Shown here: in pieces, positions 62,425 to 64,000 of the stretch
Layout of the letters: the number at the start of each line of letters is the position of its first letter
Numbering within the stretch: position 1 is the first letter of the stretch
Assembly: GCA_964342525.1 (NCBI GenBank)
Contig: CAYFGQ010000011.1
Span: 8,735-72,734 of the forward strand
Origin: G963676205 sp964342525
GTDB lineage: Bacteria > Campylobacterota > Campylobacteria > Campylobacterales > Arcobacteraceae
Length of the DNA stretch: 64,000 bases
Direction of reading: 5' to 3'
The notes under the pieces: generated by a model
Database searches by the model: none
What the model was told of the DNA's origin: nothing
What the model saw: only the letters and a program-made list of their open reading frames with translations
Made by a program: the position numbers and the translations under genes

Positions 62425-63192
62425 CTATTTATTAAATTGTTCAATCATATCCACATATGATTCTTTTATCATTCCTGTATCTACAGAATAAGTCAGATAA
62501 TCTATTTTCTTGTTTTTTAATAGATCCAACATCTCAATATTGGATGCTATTGATCCAACTTTTTTACCTTGTTTATGAATCACTTCTATAGCCTCATCAA
62601 GTTTCTCCATAACTCTTGGGTTTTGAACATCACCAGCTATACCTAAGGACTTACTCATATCAAAAAGTCCAATAAAGATCACATCGATACCCTCAACACT
62701 AGCAATTTCCTCTAGATTATTTAATCCTTCAATTCCTTCGACATTTGCAATAAGTAAAGTATTCTCATTTGCAATCGCTGGCATATTCTTTCCATTTTTC
62801 ACATCATATAGACCAGCCTTAGTATATGGAGAAAAACCTCTTATACCAATTGGAGGATATTTTGCGAATTGTACAAATTGTTCTGCATCTTGTACAGTTG
62901 TAATATTTGGTAATTGAACCCCATGGATTCCTATATCAAGAGCTCTTAAAATTAAACTTTCATTAACCTCACCAACTCTCATAATAGGTGTCACATCATA
63001 ACTCTCACAAATACTAATCATAGCTTGTGCAGTTTCATAGGAGATACTTCCATGTTCTGCATCTATTACAATAAAATCAATTCCACTACTTGCAATAACA
63101 TCAACAACCATAGTTGAATCAATTATATTCCATGTACCAATAGTAAGATTACCATTTTCTAATTTTTCTTTTAAATAATTTTTCTTTAACAT
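62425..63192 (-). CDS. HpcH/HpaI-family class II aldolase
   Basis: This is a 255-residue pyruvate-dependent aldolase that makes or cleaves 4-hydroxy-2-oxo acids. Family residues: H47 (VIDAEHGSIS), R72 (PIMRVGE), metal ligands E152 (ANVEGIEG) and D178 (IGLFDMSKSLG), and the PPIGIRGFSP loop. Relatives include HpaI, GarL and the 2-keto-3-deoxy-rhamnonate aldolase RhmA. In this locus it could build a 3-deoxy-2-ulosonic acid from pyruvate and an aldehyde. AGGA is upstream of the ATG; the partial aldolase-tail gene ends 2 bases before it. Confidence 0.83.
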   Translation of the reverse strand: MLKKNYLKEKLENGNLTIGTWNIIDSTMVVDVIASSGIDFIVIDAEHGSISYETAQAMISICESYDVTPIMRVGEVNESLILRALDIGIHGVQLPNITTVQDAEQFVQFAKYPPIGIRGFSPYTKAGLYDVKNGKNMPAIANENTLLIANVEGIEGLNNLEEIASVEGIDVIFIGLFDMSKSLGIAGDVQNPRVMEKLDEAIEVIHKQGKKVGSIASNIEMLDLLKNKKIDYLTYSVDTGMIKESYVDMIEQFNK

Positions 63193-63194
63193 TA

Positions 63195-64000
63195 CTAATC
63201 CTGATTAAAAATACTTGGTGTTAGAAAATCTATTTCTATCTTTTGTTTTAAAATATCCAAACTCTTTTGAATAGCCTCATTTTGAGCTAAAAGCTCTTTA
63301 TTATCTATAATTACACTTGTTTCTTTATAGTTATAATTATCCGTATCTATTTTATATCCATCAAGACCTGCGATCTCTACTCTATTTATATCTTGAGAGA
63401 TACAATAATTAAGTGCTACAAGTGCAACATTAGAAACAAAAAAGTTATCAACAAATGCAAATTCTTTAAAATCTAAAACTCTAAAAACCTCTTTATCAGA
63501 GAATACGTTACTAGTGATTATAATTTGTTTATCCATAAATGATTCACTAAATTCATCAAATCTTTTTTGATTTGTAAATAGAAAAAAATCACACTTAATA
63601 TCTGATATATGATTTAATGAAATTGTAATATATTTATCAGATTCTGCCTTCTTATTTAAGATATCCTTATATTCAGCTACACTTTTACCTGAGGCGATAA
63701 ATAAAATATCTTTTTCCTTTTTTAATTCTAACAAGCCATTAGGTTCACTTTTAATTTCAAATTGAAAATCCATATACAGTTTCTCAATATATTCTTTATC
63801 AAATGAAGCTTTCTTCTCTTCAGGTAATTTCTCAAGAACCTTTTTCACACCAACTATATGATTTGTATTTTTATTAATTAAATAAGTCGCATAATTAGGA
63901 TGACAGTTAAATGAAGCAGATAAATATTGTGCAGGAGAGAATCCCCAAGGGTTCTTTTTCATTAAAGAATTAAGATATTCATCAATTATTTCCAAAAGTG
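63195..64000 (-). CDS. Partial gene: aldolase-tail plus DUF115-like domain (5' end outside window)
   Basis: The frame is open to the window edge; the first in-frame start inside is a TTG at 63995 with no visible ribosome binding site, so the true start is probably outside. The first 80 or so visible residues (NPWGFSPAQYLSASFNCHPN, FDKEYIEKLYMDFQF) resemble the C-terminal tail of HMGL-like aldolase/carboxyltransferase proteins of O-antigen loci. The rest (LFIASGKSVAEYKDIL, SDIKCDFFLFTN, RVEIAGLDGY) resembles DUF115/motility-accessory-type domains. The two-domain reading is tentative. It precedes the HpcH/HpaI aldolase by 2 bases. Confidence 0.6.
   Translation of the reverse strand, partial: LLEIIDEYLNSLMKKNPWGFSPAQYLSASFNCHPNYATYLINKNTNHIVGVKKVLEKLPEEKKASFDKEYIEKLYMDFQFEIKSEPNGLLELKKEKDILFIASGKSVAEYKDILNKKAESDKYITISLNHISDIKCDFFLFTNQKRFDEFSESFMDKQIIITSNVFSDKEVFRVLDFKEFAFVDNFFVSNVALVALNYCISQDINRVEIAGLDGYKIDTDNYNYKETSVIIDNKELLAQNEAIQKSLDILKQKIEIDFLTPSIFNQD

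Overview
The window is AT-rich and gene-dense, and comes from a Campylobacterota bacterium, most likely a member of the Arcobacteraceae. The basis is the low GC content, a remote CheZ, BioB and BioF of the Helicobacter/Campylobacter type, a pgl-type N-glycosylation module, and heavy use of ATGA-type gene overlaps with AGGA-like ribosome binding sites and occasional TTG starts. The genus is an inference. No tRNA, rRNA, CRISPR array or insertion sequence was recognised, and no gap between genes exceeds about 210 bases.

Layout. 1-4101: flagellar and chemotaxis genes (fliF, flgB, flgF, a CheZ-type phosphatase and cheY on the minus strand; flgG divergent on the plus strand). 4120-8014: a plus-strand run with two uncharacterised charged proteins, a YfcE-type phosphodiesterase, bioB and a CPA2-type cation/proton antiporter, closed by a two-way terminator. 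8048-12679: minus-strand housekeeping genes (rpsO, the agmatine-to-putrescine genes aguA/aguB, ebfC, panD, a [2Fe-2S] protein, cobS and cobU). 12776-20824: a tandemly duplicated two-gene cassette. Each copy encodes a secreted Ser/Thr/Lys-rich repeat protein followed by a large DUF4105-like protein that probably ends in an outer-membrane barrel. I regard this as the best candidate for an undescribed system. 20913-30711: dnaE, a metallo-beta-lactamase/cyclic-nucleotide-binding fusion, bioF, yraN, a formate-dehydrogenase-like molybdoenzyme and a small cysteine-rich protein.

30712-64000 is one long, almost gapless minus-strand surface-glycan locus. In transcription order it reads as follows. (a) An unusual acid-sugar-like module: a partial aldolase-tail protein, an HpcH/HpaI aldolase, an LdpA-like iron-sulfur protein, a HAD phosphatase, a KdsB-like CMP-sugar synthetase and a GT-B-like transferase. 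(b) A CDP-6-deoxy-sugar module (rfbF, rfbG, an RmlC-like cupin, an aminotransferase). (c) A glycosyltransferase, two polytopic proteins (one Wzy-like) and an atypical SDR. (d) A pgl module (pglA, C, D, E, B, F) for diNAcBac-initiated N-glycosylation. (e) The dTDP-L-rhamnose genes rmlACDB. (f) An ABC export module for a rhamnan-like chain: Wzm, Wzt with a C-terminal substrate-binding domain, a GT-C-like membrane protein, a methyltransferase, a kinase-RgpF fusion, two GT2 enzymes and a WbaP/WcaJ-type initiating transferase.

Modules e and f probably work together. Rhamnose donors feed RgpF and GT2 enzymes, a split methyltransferase/kinase pair may cap the chain as WbdD does elsewhere, and Wzt may read the cap before export. 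Modules a to c probably supply rarer sugars for a second glycan or for side branches. All functional assignments rest on motif reading by eye, without database searches.
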